From Geothrix sp. (GTDB lineage Bacteria; Acidobacteriota; Holophagae; Holophagales; Holophagaceae), in contig NZ_JAHRYQ010000001.1 of the NCBI RefSeq assembly GCF_020622065.1, positions 124,001 to 188,000 of the forward strand: a DNA stretch of 64,000 nucleotides. The letters run 5' to 3'. The notes below the pieces were generated by a model. It saw only the letters and a program-made list of their open reading frames with translations, was not told the DNA's origin and did not search any database. Shown here piece after piece: positions 1 to 8,191 of the stretch (positions are counted from its first letter, which is position 1; every line of letters starts with the position of its first letter). A program made the position numbers and the translations under genes.

Positions 1-311
1 TCCGGCTTGCCGGCGACGAAGTAGAGATAGTCGCCGCCCAGGCTCAGGTTGGAGGCGGTCTGCTTCACGGAGCCGAAGGTGGCCTCGGGGTAGATGCTGT
101 AGTCCAGCCGGGGCCGCACCATGTGGCCATCGCCCAGATCGAAGGTGCCGTGGACGCCGATGCCGGGGCCCGGCTTGTTGTCGACGAAGTCCTTCAGGTC
201 GCCCAGGGGGAGGTTCACCAGGCCCTGCACGCCGTAGCGCGGGGCCTCGGCCCCGAGGGACAGGGCGGCAGCGGCCAGCGTGGCCAGGGTCAGACGGGGC
301 AGGGTCAGCAT
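1..311 (-). CDS. Secreted/outer-membrane beta-barrel-like protein (N-terminal part)
   Basis: The gene runs off the left edge, so only about 103 N-terminal residues are visible. It starts at ATG 311, preceded by a GGGAGG-type ribosome site. The first 20 residues (MLTLPRLTLATLAAAALSLG) form a typical signal peptide ending near GAEA. The mature part has alternating hydrophobic and glycine-rich stretches (YGVQGLVNLPLGDLKDF, GIGVHGTFDLGDG, RPRLDYSIYP), as in small OmpW/OmpA-like outer-membrane barrels. Family and function cannot be fixed from this fragment. Confidence 0.7.
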   Translation of the reverse strand, partial: MLTLPRLTLATLAAAALSLGAEAPRYGVQGLVNLPLGDLKDFVDNKPGPGIGVHGTFDLGDGHMVRPRLDYSIYPEATFGSVKQTASNLSLGGDYLYFVAGKP

Positions 312-473
312 GGTTCCTCCCGGGGGCTGGCCGACCCGGGGGATCGGCCATGGCGCGGGACCATGTTCGCATGGCCACGGCTTTGCCGCACCCTGCTCCG
401 AATCCAAAAGAAGAGTTAGAATTAAAGGACCAGCTTGGGTTAGATCGTTCGTGATAGCTCTATTCTTTCCATG

Positions 474-499
474 AAAAAGGCGCCCGGGTGGGCGCCTTT
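474..499 (-). terminator. Rho-independent terminator after rplS
   Basis: A perfect 10-bp stem (positions 476-485 with 490-499) has a 4-nt loop. On the minus strand it is followed by a run of five T. It lies 19 nt beyond the rplS stop codon and is a textbook intrinsic terminator for the minus-strand operon. Confidence 0.9.
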
Positions 500-517
500 C
501 CAAAGGGGAGATTCGAC

Positions 518-877
518 TTACTGGGCGCTGTCCGCGCGGCGCTCCTTGAGGCGACCGGCCTTGCCGAGCTTCTCGCGCAGGAAGTAGAGCTTGGCGCGGC
601 GGACCTTGCCGTGGCGCACGACTTCCAGCTTGTCGATGGTGGGGCTGTTCAGGGGGAAGATGCGCTCCACGCCCACGCCGCTCGCGACCTTGCGGACGGT
701 GAAGGAGGTGCGCATGCCGCCGCCCTTGATGCCGATGACGATGCCCTGGAAGAGCTGGATGCGCTCCTTCTCACCTTCCTTCACCTTGACATGCACCTTG
801 ACGGTGTCGCCGGGGGCGATGCGGGGAAGGTCGCTGCGAAGCAGGCTGGCTTCGAGTTGATCGATGATGTGGCTCAT
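518..877 (-). CDS. rplS: 50S ribosomal protein L19
   Basis: 119 aa, the normal length for L19, a large-subunit protein at the 30S-50S interface. The N-terminal half has the L19 signature (PGDTVKVHVKVKEG, RIQLFQGIVIG) and the C-terminal half has GVGVERIFPLNSPTI and KLYFLREK. It is the last gene of a minus-strand operon after trmD, matching the common trmD-rplS order; rpsP and rimM, usually linked, are not here. A strong terminator follows. Confidence 0.98.
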   Translation of the reverse strand: MSHIIDQLEASLLRSDLPRIAPGDTVKVHVKVKEGEKERIQLFQGIVIGIKGGGMRTSFTVRKVASGVGVERIFPLNSPTIDKLEVVRHGKVRRAKLYFLREKLGKAGRLKERRADSAQ

Positions 878-986
878 GTGGGCTCCTGGGCCAGCGGTCC
901 CAAGCCTACGATCAGGCGGACATGGCTCGAAAGTCCCCGGATGGGGAGTCAGTCAGTGTATCCGATAGGCCGGAAAAGGGAAGGGG

Positions 987-1781
987 TCATTCAAGGCGAT
1001 AGCCCTTCCAGCCCTTCGGTTTGGGTCGCTCCCAGTCCTCCGGATGCTCCACCTGCCAGGCGCACCACTGGGCGGGGCGGTCCAGATCCCGCAGGCGGTC
1101 CCTCAGGTAGAGGGTCCACAGGTCGGGCCGCAGGCGCTTCGTCCGGACCATGGCCTCCCGCAGGCGCCAGAGCCGGATGGCCCCGTGATCGCCTCCCTGG
1201 AGGACGGCCGGCACCTCCGCCCCTTCGAAGGTGGCCGGGCGCGTGAAGTGGGGATGGTCCAGCAGGCCGGTGGCAAAGCTGTCCTCCTCGGCGGAGGCCC
1301 CGTTCCCCAGCACGCCCGGCAGCCAGCGGCAGACGGCATCGATGAGGAAGAGGGCCGGCAGCTCGCCGCCGCTGAGGACGGCCTCGCCGATGCTGAGCTC
1401 CTCGTCCACGAGGGCCTCCACCGCCCGCTGGTCCAGACCCTCGTACCGGGTGCAGACCAGGATCAGCTGGTCGAGCCGGGCCAGCTCCAGCACCTTCGCG
1501 TGGGTGAGGGGCGGGGCCGCGGGGCTGAAGTGGATGATGCGCCCCGCGCCCTCCCGGGGCACGGACGCCAGGGTGTCCCGAAGCACCTCCGGCCGCAGCA
1601 CCATGCCCGGACCGCCGCCGAAGGGAGTGTCGTCCACATGGCCGAAGGGGTTGCCGGCGAAGGGCCGGTAGCTGTGGGTGTGCAGTCCATGTCCCAGCTC
1701 CCGGAAGGCCCGGCCGGTGATGCCGAGGCGGGCGGCCTCGAAGAACTCGGGGAAGAGGGTGAGGGCATCGACGCGCATCAA
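987..1781 (-). CDS. trmD: tRNA (guanine-37-N1)-methyltransferase
   Basis: 264 aa. TrmD is the SPOUT-class enzyme that makes m1G37 in tRNAs and prevents +1 frameshifting. Visible signatures are the N-terminal RVDALTLFPEFF, the DDTPFGGGPGMVLRPEV loop, the AdoMet knot (ILVCTRYEGLDQR, then ELSIGEAVLSGGELPALFLIDAV) and the LLDHPHFTRPATFEG segment. Its ATG overlaps the stop of the upstream ExoD-like gene (ATGA), so the two are translationally coupled. rplS follows after about 110 nt. Confidence 0.97.
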   Translation of the reverse strand: MMRVDALTLFPEFFEAARLGITGRAFRELGHGLHTHSYRPFAGNPFGHVDDTPFGGGPGMVLRPEVLRDTLASVPREGAGRIIHFSPAAPPLTHAKVLELARLDQLILVCTRYEGLDQRAVEALVDEELSIGEAVLSGGELPALFLIDAVCRWLPGVLGNGASAEEDSFATGLLDHPHFTRPATFEGAEVPAVLQGGDHGAIRLWRLREAMVRTKRLRPDLWTLYLRDRLRDLDRPAQWCAWQVEHPEDWERPKPKGWKGYRLE

Positions 1782-2380
1782 TGCACCAGGGCGTGGAAGG
1801 CCTTCAGGAAGCCCCGGGCGATGAGGCCGAAGCTGGAGGCGAAGTAGACCGTGTTGCCGAGGGAGGCCGCCGCGCCGATCCAGGCCCAGGTGGGTCGTTC
1901 CTCCAGGAGGGCGGCGCCCAGGAGGCAGAGGATGGCCGCGGGAAGCTGGTTGCCGAAGGGCAGGGGCACGGGGATGGCCAGCAGGAAGCCGGTCCAGGCG
2001 ATGCAGGCGCCCACCCAGCGGTGGTTGAGGGGGCGCCGTTCGGCGCCGCGCCAGCGGAAGCGGTCCAGCTGCGCCTCGAGCTTGGCGAGGGCGTTCTTGA
2101 TGCGGCCCTTGTGGATGGCCTGGTCCTGCACCCGGCGGGGCACCCAGGGATGGGCGGTCCCCCAGGCCAGCTGGGAGCCCAGGGCGATGAGGCCGATGCC
2201 ACCCACCGGGGCCAGCCCGATGTTCAGGCCCGGGACCAGGCTCGGCAGGGAGAGCAGCAGCGTCAGGAGGCCGTAGGTCTGCTCGCCCGCGGCATCCAGC
2301 AGTTCACCCAGCGTGATCTCGCCCTCCGCGTCAAGCAGGGCGTGGAGGGTCTCGAAGAAGGGTTTCGGCGCGGACTGCAC
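1778..2380 (-). CDS. ExoD-like membrane protein
   Basis: 200 aa from a GTG start at 2380, which lies 20 nt after the rlmN stop. A longer in-frame reading from ATG 2506 would overlap rlmN by about 100 nt and adds unconserved sequence. The protein matches the exopolysaccharide-synthesis ExoD family: an N-terminal soluble segment (GEITLGELLDAAGEQTYGLLTLLLSLPSLVPG), a central WVPRR motif and a C-terminal pair of hydrophobic helices. ExoD's biochemical role is unclear. It overlaps trmD by 4 nt. Confidence 0.8.
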   Translation of the reverse strand: MQSAPKPFFETLHALLDAEGEITLGELLDAAGEQTYGLLTLLLSLPSLVPGLNIGLAPVGGIGLIALGSQLAWGTAHPWVPRRVQDQAIHKGRIKNALAKLEAQLDRFRWRGAERRPLNHRWVGACIAWTGFLLAIPVPLPFGNQLPAAILCLLGAALLEERPTWAWIGAAASLGNTVYFASSFGLIARGFLKAFHALVH

Positions 2381-2399
2381 CTGTCCAGCATGACCGAAG

Positions 2400-3707
2400 T
2401 CAGCGTGGTTTCGGGTGCCGGCCTTGGCCTTCCCGTACCAGCTGGCCGCAGGCTCCAGCCACATCCTGCCCGCGGCTGCGGCGGACGCTGACGGGCAGCC
2501 CGGCATCCGAGAGCAGCCGGCAGAGGGCGCCGATGCGGGATTCCTCCGGGGGCTCGAAGCCGCTGCCCTCGTGCGGATTGAACGGGATCAGGTTGATCTT
2601 GGCGGGGAAGCGGCGCGCGAAGGCGGCCAGACGGCGGCCATCCTCCAGGCTGTCGGTGACGCCCTTCAGCAGCACATATTCGAGGGTGATGCGCTCGCCG
2701 GACTGCAGAGGGAAGGCCGCGAGCGCCGTCGCCAGGGCCTCCAGGTTCCATACCCGGTTCACGGGCATGATCAAGGAGCGGTGGATGTCGGTGGTGGCAT
2801 TCAGGCTCAGGGCCAGCCGGGGTCGGCGGGCAAAGGCGCCCAGGCGCTCGATGCCGCTCACCAGGCCCGAGGTGGAGAGGGTGATGCGCCTCGGCGGGAT
2901 GGCCAGGCCCTTGGGATCCGTCAGTGGTCCGAAGGCGGTCATCACATGATCGAGGTTGTGCAGGGGCTCCCCCATGCCCATGAACACGAGATTGACCGGG
3001 CGCTCCGCGGAGTGGCCGTGATGATTCAGCATGGCCACGACCTGGCCCACGATCTCCGCCGCGCTGAGGTTGCGGATGATGCCCATCTGGCCCGTGGCGC
3101 AGAAGGTGCACCCCATGGCGCAGCCCACTTGGCTGGAGAGGCAGAGGGTGACGCGGTCGAGGTCTTCAGAGCCCGGCTCCGGGGGTGTAGGTCGCAGACC
3201 GGACCCCCGGACGGAAAGCCCGGGGTCAGGCTCGGCCTGGCCCGGGCGCGGGGGCTCCGGGGGTGTAGGTCGCAGACCGGACCCCCGGACGGAAAGCCCG
3301 GGGTCAGGCTCGGCCTGGCCCGGGCGCGGGGGCTCCGGGGGTGTAGGTCGCAGACCGGACCCCCGGACGACATAGGGCATGTGGACGCCTTCGACCTGCT
3401 TCCCGTCGGCGAGCTCGAACACATGCTTGGTCGAACCATCGGACGACGGCAGGCTCTGCACGATGGCGGGCCAGGCGAGGTCCACCTCGGCCGTCAGCCG
3501 GGTCCGGAGGGCCTGCGGCAGGTGGGTGAACTGCTCCCAGCGGGTCCAGCGCTGCCGGTAGAGCCCCTCGAACAGCTGCGCGCCCCGCCATGCGGGCTCG
3601 CCGAAGCTCGCGACCAGGGCCTTCAGGGCCGCCAAGTCCAGGCCCGCGGCGTTGGGACGCGGAGCCGAGCCGGCTTCGGGGGCCGGGAGATCCCAGGGCT
3701 GAGCCAT
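2400..3707 (-). CDS. rlmN: Dual-specificity RNA (adenine-C2)-methyltransferase RlmN with an in-frame repeat insertion
   Basis: 435 aa; the family is usually about 350-385. RlmN is a radical-SAM enzyme that makes 2-methyladenosine at 23S rRNA A2503 and tRNA A37. The cluster motif CxxxCxxC (C196, C200, C203, in CAMGCTFCATG) and the C-terminal catalytic cysteine (RRSRGQDVAGACGQL) are intact. Between the N-terminal domain (VEGVHMPYV) and the radical-SAM core lies an extra Pro/Gly-rich stretch (about residues 114-179) made of 2.5 copies of a 26-residue repeat. The surrounding protein is normal, so the insert is probably tolerated. It starts 2 nt after the small upstream gene's stop. Confidence 0.95.
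   Translation of the reverse strand: MAQPWDLPAPEAGSAPRPNAAGLDLAALKALVASFGEPAWRGAQLFEGLYRQRWTRWEQFTHLPQALRTRLTAEVDLAWPAIVQSLPSSDGSTKHVFELADGKQVEGVHMPYVVRGSGLRPTPPEPPRPGQAEPDPGLSVRGSGLRPTPPEPPRPGQAEPDPGLSVRGSGLRPTPPEPGSEDLDRVTLCLSSQVGCAMGCTFCATGQMGIIRNLSAAEIVGQVVAMLNHHGHSAERPVNLVFMGMGEPLHNLDHVMTAFGPLTDPKGLAIPPRRITLSTSGLVSGIERLGAFARRPRLALSLNATTDIHRSLIMPVNRVWNLEALATALAAFPLQSGERITLEYVLLKGVTDSLEDGRRLAAFARRFPAKINLIPFNPHEGSGFEPPEESRIGALCRLLSDAGLPVSVRRSRGQDVAGACGQLVREGQGRHPKPR
3175..3369. repeat. In-frame 78-bp palindromic tandem repeat inside rlmN (2.5 copies)
   Basis: Two full 78-bp units (3175-3252 and 3253-3330) and a 39-bp partial unit (3331-3369) appear identical by eye. Each unit has a strong dyad (TCCGGGGGT paired with ACCCCCGGA, with an inner GGTC-gca-GACC stem; first copy at 3178-3211) and a second GC-rich dyad (GCCCGGG paired with CCCGGGC). 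The period is 26 codons, so the rlmN frame is kept. It resembles REP or Rickettsia-type palindromic elements that insert within genes. Confidence 0.9.
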
Positions 3708-3709
3708 CG

Positions 3710-3970
3710 CTAGTCCATCCGGATCTTGAAGGACTTCATCAGGCGCTTGTCGTCTTCCGAGAAGGGCAGGTCGGCGTCCTCGTCCCCCGGGGCCACGATC
3801 TCCCGCGACCGGGTTCCCATCGGCGAGGCCTCGAGGATGAGCATCAGGCCATAGCCCTGGGCCTGGATCTGGAAGGTGAGATCCCGGCAGTGGTCGTCTT
3901 CCGCCAGGGCCTTGACCAAGGAATCCCCCAGCTCGCTCACCAGATGGTGAAGGTGCTCCGGCAATTCCAT
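3710..3970 (-). CDS. Small conserved-looking protein of unknown function
   Basis: 86 aa, starting at ATG 3970 behind a clear GGAGG site; a longer reading frame extends upstream but runs into the MscS-like gene. The sequence is acidic, begins MELPEHLHHLVSELGDSL, has a beta-like centre (DLTFQIQAQGYGLMLILEASP) and ends SEDDKRLMKSFKIRMD. There is no signal peptide or membrane segment. It lies 2 nt upstream of rlmN and is probably co-transcribed with it. I do not recognise the family. Confidence 0.7.
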   Translation of the reverse strand: MELPEHLHHLVSELGDSLVKALAEDDHCRDLTFQIQAQGYGLMLILEASPMGTRSREIVAPGDEDADLPFSEDDKRLMKSFKIRMD

Positions 3971-4013
3971 GGGACCTCCGCCCCTCCAGGATACCAGTCG
4001 TTCCGGGCAGACC

Positions 4014-5435
4014 CTACAGGCCGAACCAGGCCCGGATCTGTCGCGACCACTGGGCCCGTCGGGATTCCTTCGGCGCCGAGGCCCCGGACGCGTAGAGGGC
4101 CCGGTGTTCGATGAGGTCCAGTAGCCGTTCCAGCAGCTCCGGCTCCCGCTTGAGGGAGGCCTCGAAGGCCTCTTTCGGGAGCTCGGCGACCTCGGCTTCC
4201 GTGAGGGCGACCACGGTGGCGTTCCGCGGGGCGCCCGTGAGCAGGCTGGCTTCGCCGAACCACTGACCCGGCCCGAGTTCCGCCAGGGGTTTCCAGAAGA
4301 TCCCGGTGTAGGGCTCCAGGCGCTCCTCGGCCCGCACCACCTGGAGGGTGCCACGGTGCACGGCGAAGAGCGAATGGCCGGGATCGCCCTCCCGGATGAC
4401 GCCCTCTCCCGGGGCCAGCACCCGCAGGCGGAGGTGGCCGCGGAGATCCTCGGCCCAGTGGTCCGGCAGGCCCAGCTGGCGGACGAGGTCGTGCATCAGG
4501 GCCGGTTCCGGCAGTGGCTCCGGCCGCGCCACCAGGGGAGTCGGGCCGTGGGGGCCCATGAGCCGGAAGCCCTCCCGCGGCAGCACGGTGGCGGCCAGGC
4601 GCGTGGCCTGGAACGCGGCCTGGCGCCCGTGGCGGAATCCCAGGGCCCAGAAGCGCATCTCCAGCACGGCACCGCCCAAGTCCGAGCTGTGGACCACCAC
4701 CTCGGGCCGGTGCTGGGCCGGGTGCGGCAGGCCCCCGAGGGCCCGGGTGAGGTGCTCCAGGGCGGCATGGAGGTCCGGGCGGGGCTCGACGATGACCTTG
4801 GCCGTGCGGCGGTGCAGGCCCGAGGGCACATAGAGGTTCGTCACCACGGCCTGGGCGATGGCGCGGTTGGGCAGGATGTCCATGTCGCCGTTCTCGGTGC
4901 GGAGCTGCACCGTGCGCCAGGTCATGCTCTCCACCTGCCCGATGAGGGTCTCCCGGCCGGGGCCGCCCCGCAGGGTGCCCGTGATCTCCACCCAGTCGCC
5001 GACCTGGAAGGCGGGATCCAGGTGGAGGGAGATGCCGGCGAAAAGGTTGCCCAGCACCTCCTGGAGGCTGAGGCCCACCACGGCCGCGGCGATGGCGCCG
5101 GTGCCCAGCAGCTGGCCCAGGCTCACCTGGAGCACCTGGCGCAGGATGCCGCCCGCCGCCACGAGGTAGAGCACCACCACGAGGAGATCCCGCGCGAAAC
5201 CCGGCGTGGCCGTCTTCCGCTGGCTCAACAGGGGGTCGAGCAGCAGGAAGGAGACCAGCCGGATGGCCCCGTAGGCCAGGACGGACCAGAGGATCACATC
5301 GGCCGCGCGGTGAATGATGGGATGGGAGCTCGTGCGGGGCAGGACGAAGGCCGCCGCCAGCAGCAGCAGGCCGAGCAGCACCCAGGCCGCGATCCGGCGC
5401 GGGGCGCTGACCTTCTCCCTCAAGTCGCGAAACAT
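4014..5435 (-). CDS. MscS-family mechanosensitive channel with C-terminal cyclic-nucleotide-binding-type domain
   Basis: 473 aa. Three N-terminal membrane segments (about residues 14-33, 43-66 and 76-95) precede the pore helix and the MscS hallmark LQEVLGNLFAGISLHLDPAFQVGDWVEI. The MscS beta domain follows (ENGDMDILPNRAIAQAVVTNLY). After about residue 320 there is a cNMP-binding-like barrel (GEGVIREGDPGHSLFAVHRGTLQVV, FGEASLLTGAPRNATVVAL). Such fusions suggest ligand-modulated gating or a regulatory input, but no ligand can be read from sequence. The start at ATG 5435 has only a weak ribosome site. It is 16 nt beyond the ThiE-like gene. Confidence 0.9.
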   Translation of the reverse strand: MFRDLREKVSAPRRIAAWVLLGLLLLAAAFVLPRTSSHPIIHRAADVILWSVLAYGAIRLVSFLLLDPLLSQRKTATPGFARDLLVVVLYLVAAGGILRQVLQVSLGQLLGTGAIAAAVVGLSLQEVLGNLFAGISLHLDPAFQVGDWVEITGTLRGGPGRETLIGQVESMTWRTVQLRTENGDMDILPNRAIAQAVVTNLYVPSGLHRRTAKVIVEPRPDLHAALEHLTRALGGLPHPAQHRPEVVVHSSDLGGAVLEMRFWALGFRHGRQAAFQATRLAATVLPREGFRLMGPHGPTPLVARPEPLPEPALMHDLVRQLGLPDHWAEDLRGHLRLRVLAPGEGVIREGDPGHSLFAVHRGTLQVVRAEERLEPYTGIFWKPLAELGPGQWFGEASLLTGAPRNATVVALTEAEVAELPKEAFEASLKREPELLERLLDLIEHRALYASGASAPKESRRAQWSRQIRAWFGL

Positions 5436-5451
5436 GGGGAAGAGGATACGC

Positions 5452-6006
5452 TCATCGCTCCCGGAAACGCGCCACGGCCCGCGCGGGATCGCCCTCCCAG
5501 AAGGGCCGGATGGCGGCGATGCCCGCCAGCCGGGGGTGATCGAGAGCCGGGGTGTTCCGTGGATCCACGCCGCCCAGGGCCAACAGCCGGGGCCCTCCCG
5601 GGGGAAGCCGATCGAGAAACCGGCGCAGCCGCTCCAGGCCCCAGGGCTCACCCTTGCCGGGGCTGGGGAAGATCGGCGACACCAGCAGCTGGTCGGCGCC
5701 GCGCCGGGTGTCCCACTGATCCTCGTGATGAAGGGGGCGCGAGAGGGGCACCAGCCCCGGCTCCACCTCGGGATGGGCCTCGGGGGCGTGGAGCCCGCAC
5801 CCCGCGGCGAAGGCCACATCCAGCCGGCCGGCCACCCAGAGTTCGACGCCGGGCGCCTGATCCTGGCACCACCGCGTCGCGTCCAGCAAGGCACGGGCCT
5901 CCAGTTGCTTCTCGCGGAGGAGGAAGGCGTCGACCCCGGAGCGCAGCACGGCCGTCCAGCGGTCGCGGTCGAAGCCCAGGCCCGGGGTGATGGCGAGGAG
6001 GATCAT
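5452..6006 (-). CDS. Thiamine-phosphate synthase/TenI-like TIM-barrel protein
   Basis: 184 aa, shorter than typical ThiE (about 205-215). Family features are ITPGLGFDRDRW, the substrate-loop-like LLREKQLEARALL, GCGLHAPEAHPE, GADQLLVSPIFPSPGKGEPWGLERL and ALGGVDPRN. ThiE joins HMP-PP and HET-P in thiamine synthesis, while TenI homologues aromatise the thiazole. No other thi genes are visible, so activity is uncertain. Its ATG overlaps the stop of the aldo/keto reductase. Confidence 0.8.
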   Translation of the reverse strand: MILLAITPGLGFDRDRWTAVLRSGVDAFLLREKQLEARALLDATRWCQDQAPGVELWVAGRLDVAFAAGCGLHAPEAHPEVEPGLVPLSRPLHHEDQWDTRRGADQLLVSPIFPSPGKGEPWGLERLRRFLDRLPPGGPRLLALGGVDPRNTPALDHPRLAGIAAIRPFWEGDPARAVARFRER

Positions 6007-6992
6007 CCGAAGAGGCTCTCCAGCGCGGCGCGATCGAGCTTGGGGATGGCCATGACCGCCGCGTTCTCGACCACATGCTCCGCCCGCCCCATGCCGCAAA
6101 GGGCCGTGGTGACGCCGGGGCAGGAGCGGGTGAACTGCAGGGCCGCCTGGGCGGGTGTGCGGACCCCCAGGGCTTCGGCAAACCCGTCCGGCAGCTGGCG
6201 CAGGATGCGGGCCTGCATGATGGAGGCCGAGGTCTGGACGGAGAGGCCGCAGGCCTGGGCGGCCGCCAGGGGCGTCATGGCCGTGCCGTCCATCACCTGC
6301 GTGGGGGCCAGGAAGGCCTCCGGCAGGGCCAGGTTGAGGGGCAGCTGGATCCAGCGGAAGTGATGGTCCCGGCCCCCGGCGGCCTGGGCGGCCGCCAGCA
6401 GGCGGGCGAGACTCAGGTGCCCGTCCTGCCCGGGCGGCACCCGGAAGCCGTTCCAGGTGGCCACGCCGTAGGCGCGGATCTTCCCAGCGGCCACGAAGCC
6501 CTCGCAGGCCTCGAAGGCCCGGTCGATCATGGCGTAGAAGGCCTCCGGACCCAGGTGGGGCAACTGCTGCTCGGGATTGTGCAGATGGAACAGGTCCAGC
6601 GTCTCGAGACCCAGGGCGTTCCGGCTGATGTCCAGCTGATGACCCAGATACTTCGGCGTCAGGGCGTGGCAACCGTCCACCAGGTCGTCCACGGAAAGGA
6701 TGCCCGGCCCCTCCAGCACCCGGTGGAACCAGGCCCGGGGGCCCTCCTCCGTTCCCCCTTCCGGCATGGGGAGGTAGCCCGCCTTGGTGGAGATGAAGAA
6801 CGCATCGCGGGGAAGGTGCCGGAAGGCCGCGCCCAGGGCCCGCTCCGACCGACCGCCGCGGTAGTTGGCGGCCGTGTCGAAGACCGTGCCCCCCGCGGCA
6901 TGGAAGGCCTGGGCGGCCTCGGCGTAGGCGGCATCGGCGGCGTCCGTGGACGGGCCCAGGTAGGTGCCGAGGCCGAGGGTGCTCAGCTGCAT
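6003..6992 (-). CDS. Aldo/keto reductase
   Basis: 329 aa from ATG 6992 behind GGAGG. AKR-superfamily features are the N-terminal LGLGTYLGP, the catalytic Asp/Tyr segment (TVFDTAANYRGGRSERALG), the lysine in FISTKAGYL and the DLFHLHNPEQQL strand of the barrel. These enzymes reduce aldehydes or ketones with NAD(P)H; the substrate is not predictable. It overlaps the ThiE-like gene by 4 nt. Confidence 0.92.
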   Translation of the reverse strand: MQLSTLGLGTYLGPSTDAADAAYAEAAQAFHAAGGTVFDTAANYRGGRSERALGAAFRHLPRDAFFISTKAGYLPMPEGGTEEGPRAWFHRVLEGPGILSVDDLVDGCHALTPKYLGHQLDISRNALGLETLDLFHLHNPEQQLPHLGPEAFYAMIDRAFEACEGFVAAGKIRAYGVATWNGFRVPPGQDGHLSLARLLAAAQAAGGRDHHFRWIQLPLNLALPEAFLAPTQVMDGTAMTPLAAAQACGLSVQTSASIMQARILRQLPDGFAEALGVRTPAQAALQFTRSCPGVTTALCGMGRAEHVVENAAVMAIPKLDRAALESLFG

Positions 6993-7027
6993 GAAGGAAC
7001 CTCCGGCTCCAGTCTGGCAGCGTCGGA

Positions 7028-8116
7028 TCAGGGGCCCACCACCACCGTGGCGATGGCCCGGATCCGCATCTCCGCCAGGGGGGTGGCCACCACATGGTAG
7101 GTTCCCGGCGTGGTCGGGGCCGTGTAGCGACCGTCGCTGGTGAGGATGCCGCCCATGCCCCGGCCCTCGAGGATCCACCACTCCACGGGCCGCTGGCGGG
7201 GCGGTAGGCCCCCCACGGTGGCCGTGAAGGTCGCGGTGGCGCCGGGTGCGAGCGAAAGGGTGGCGGGGCTGATCTGGACGGTGGCCTTCACGGGGGTCGT
7301 GGCGGCGAACACCTCGATGGAGGAGGTCTGGACCAGGGTCGGGACCGCGACGCTGCGCATCTGGACCTGGACCGTGGCGGGCTGGTCGGGAAGGGTCACC
7401 ACGCCATCGGGGTTGACGCTCCCCCCGCCCGTGATCGTCCAGGCGAGCCGCGTATCGGAGATGCCCGAGAGCCCCTGGGTGAGGGCCACCGTGGTGGCGC
7501 CGGGGAATCTGCCCCCTCCGAACGACACATGGAAAGCCGGCTGGCTCGGGGCCTCCACGATCACCTGGACGGTCTTTTGAAGGCTCGGGTCCGCCAGGCT
7601 GGTGGCGGTGATCGTGCTGGTGCCGGGGAGGGATGGCGCCGTGAAGAAGCCGTCCGCGTCCAGCTGGCCGGCGCCGCTCAGGCTCCAGGCGACCGCGTGG
7701 TTGCCCAGGTTGTTGAGGGGGGCCCTGAACAGCTGGGAGCCGCCCACGGCCAGGTGCAGGGGGCCGCCCGGGGTAATGAAGATCTCCGGCGTGCCGGCCA
7801 CCACCTGGATGGTCGCCGTGGCCTGGTTCTCCCCTCGACGCGCGGTCACATGGTAGGTGCCGACGGTGGCGGGGGCCGTGTAGTAGCCCTGCGCATCGAT
7901 GGTGCCCCCGGAGGCGCCCTCGACCACGGCCCAGCTGACGGTGAGGGGCTGCCCGGCGTCGTTCGTCGCGGAGAACTGGAAGCCGTCCTCCGTGAGCATG
8001 ATCGTCCCGGTCTGGCTGAGGTGGAGGCCGCCCCCGCCGTTGGAGGAACCGCCGCCGCCGCAGGCGAGGCTCCCCAGGAGCGCGAGCAGGAACAGGGCGC
8101 GGAGGAGGAGCGTCAT
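7028..8116 (-). CDS. Lipoprotein with repeated Ig-like domains
   Basis: 362 aa. The start at ATG 8116 has AGGA about 9 nt upstream; an in-frame ATG at 8125 has almost no spacing. A signal sequence ends in a lipobox (LLGSLAC), followed by a Gly/Ser-rich linker. The rest is four to five tandem beta-sandwich repeats with the recurring motif DAQGYYTAPATVGTYHV or DGRYTAPTTPGTYHV, as in bacterial Ig-like surface proteins. It is probably anchored to a membrane and exposed; the role may be adhesion or scaffold. It stands alone between the reductase and bamD. Confidence 0.85.
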   Translation of the reverse strand: MTLLLRALFLLALLGSLACGGGGSSNGGGGLHLSQTGTIMLTEDGFQFSATNDAGQPLTVSWAVVEGASGGTIDAQGYYTAPATVGTYHVTARRGENQATATIQVVAGTPEIFITPGGPLHLAVGGSQLFRAPLNNLGNHAVAWSLSGAGQLDADGFFTAPSLPGTSTITATSLADPSLQKTVQVIVEAPSQPAFHVSFGGGRFPGATTVALTQGLSGISDTRLAWTITGGGSVNPDGVVTLPDQPATVQVQMRSVAVPTLVQTSSIEVFAATTPVKATVQISPATLSLAPGATATFTATVGGLPPRQRPVEWWILEGRGMGGILTSDGRYTAPTTPGTYHVVATPLAEMRIRAIATVVVGP

Positions 8117-8191
8117 GGCGGGCATCCTAAGCAGGGACTTCCACCCGCATGGTAAACCATCCCCGGACTCCCCGGCCGCCGTCTCCGATGG

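Noticed and set aside
329-420. Cyclic-di-GMP (GEMM) riboswitch before the first gene
   Set aside because: A GCAAAGCC string on the minus strand resembles part of the motif, but the rest of the conserved core and the second stem do not fit.
3175-3369. CRISPR array
   Set aside because: Repeats are contiguous 78-bp copies with no spacers and lie in frame in rlmN.
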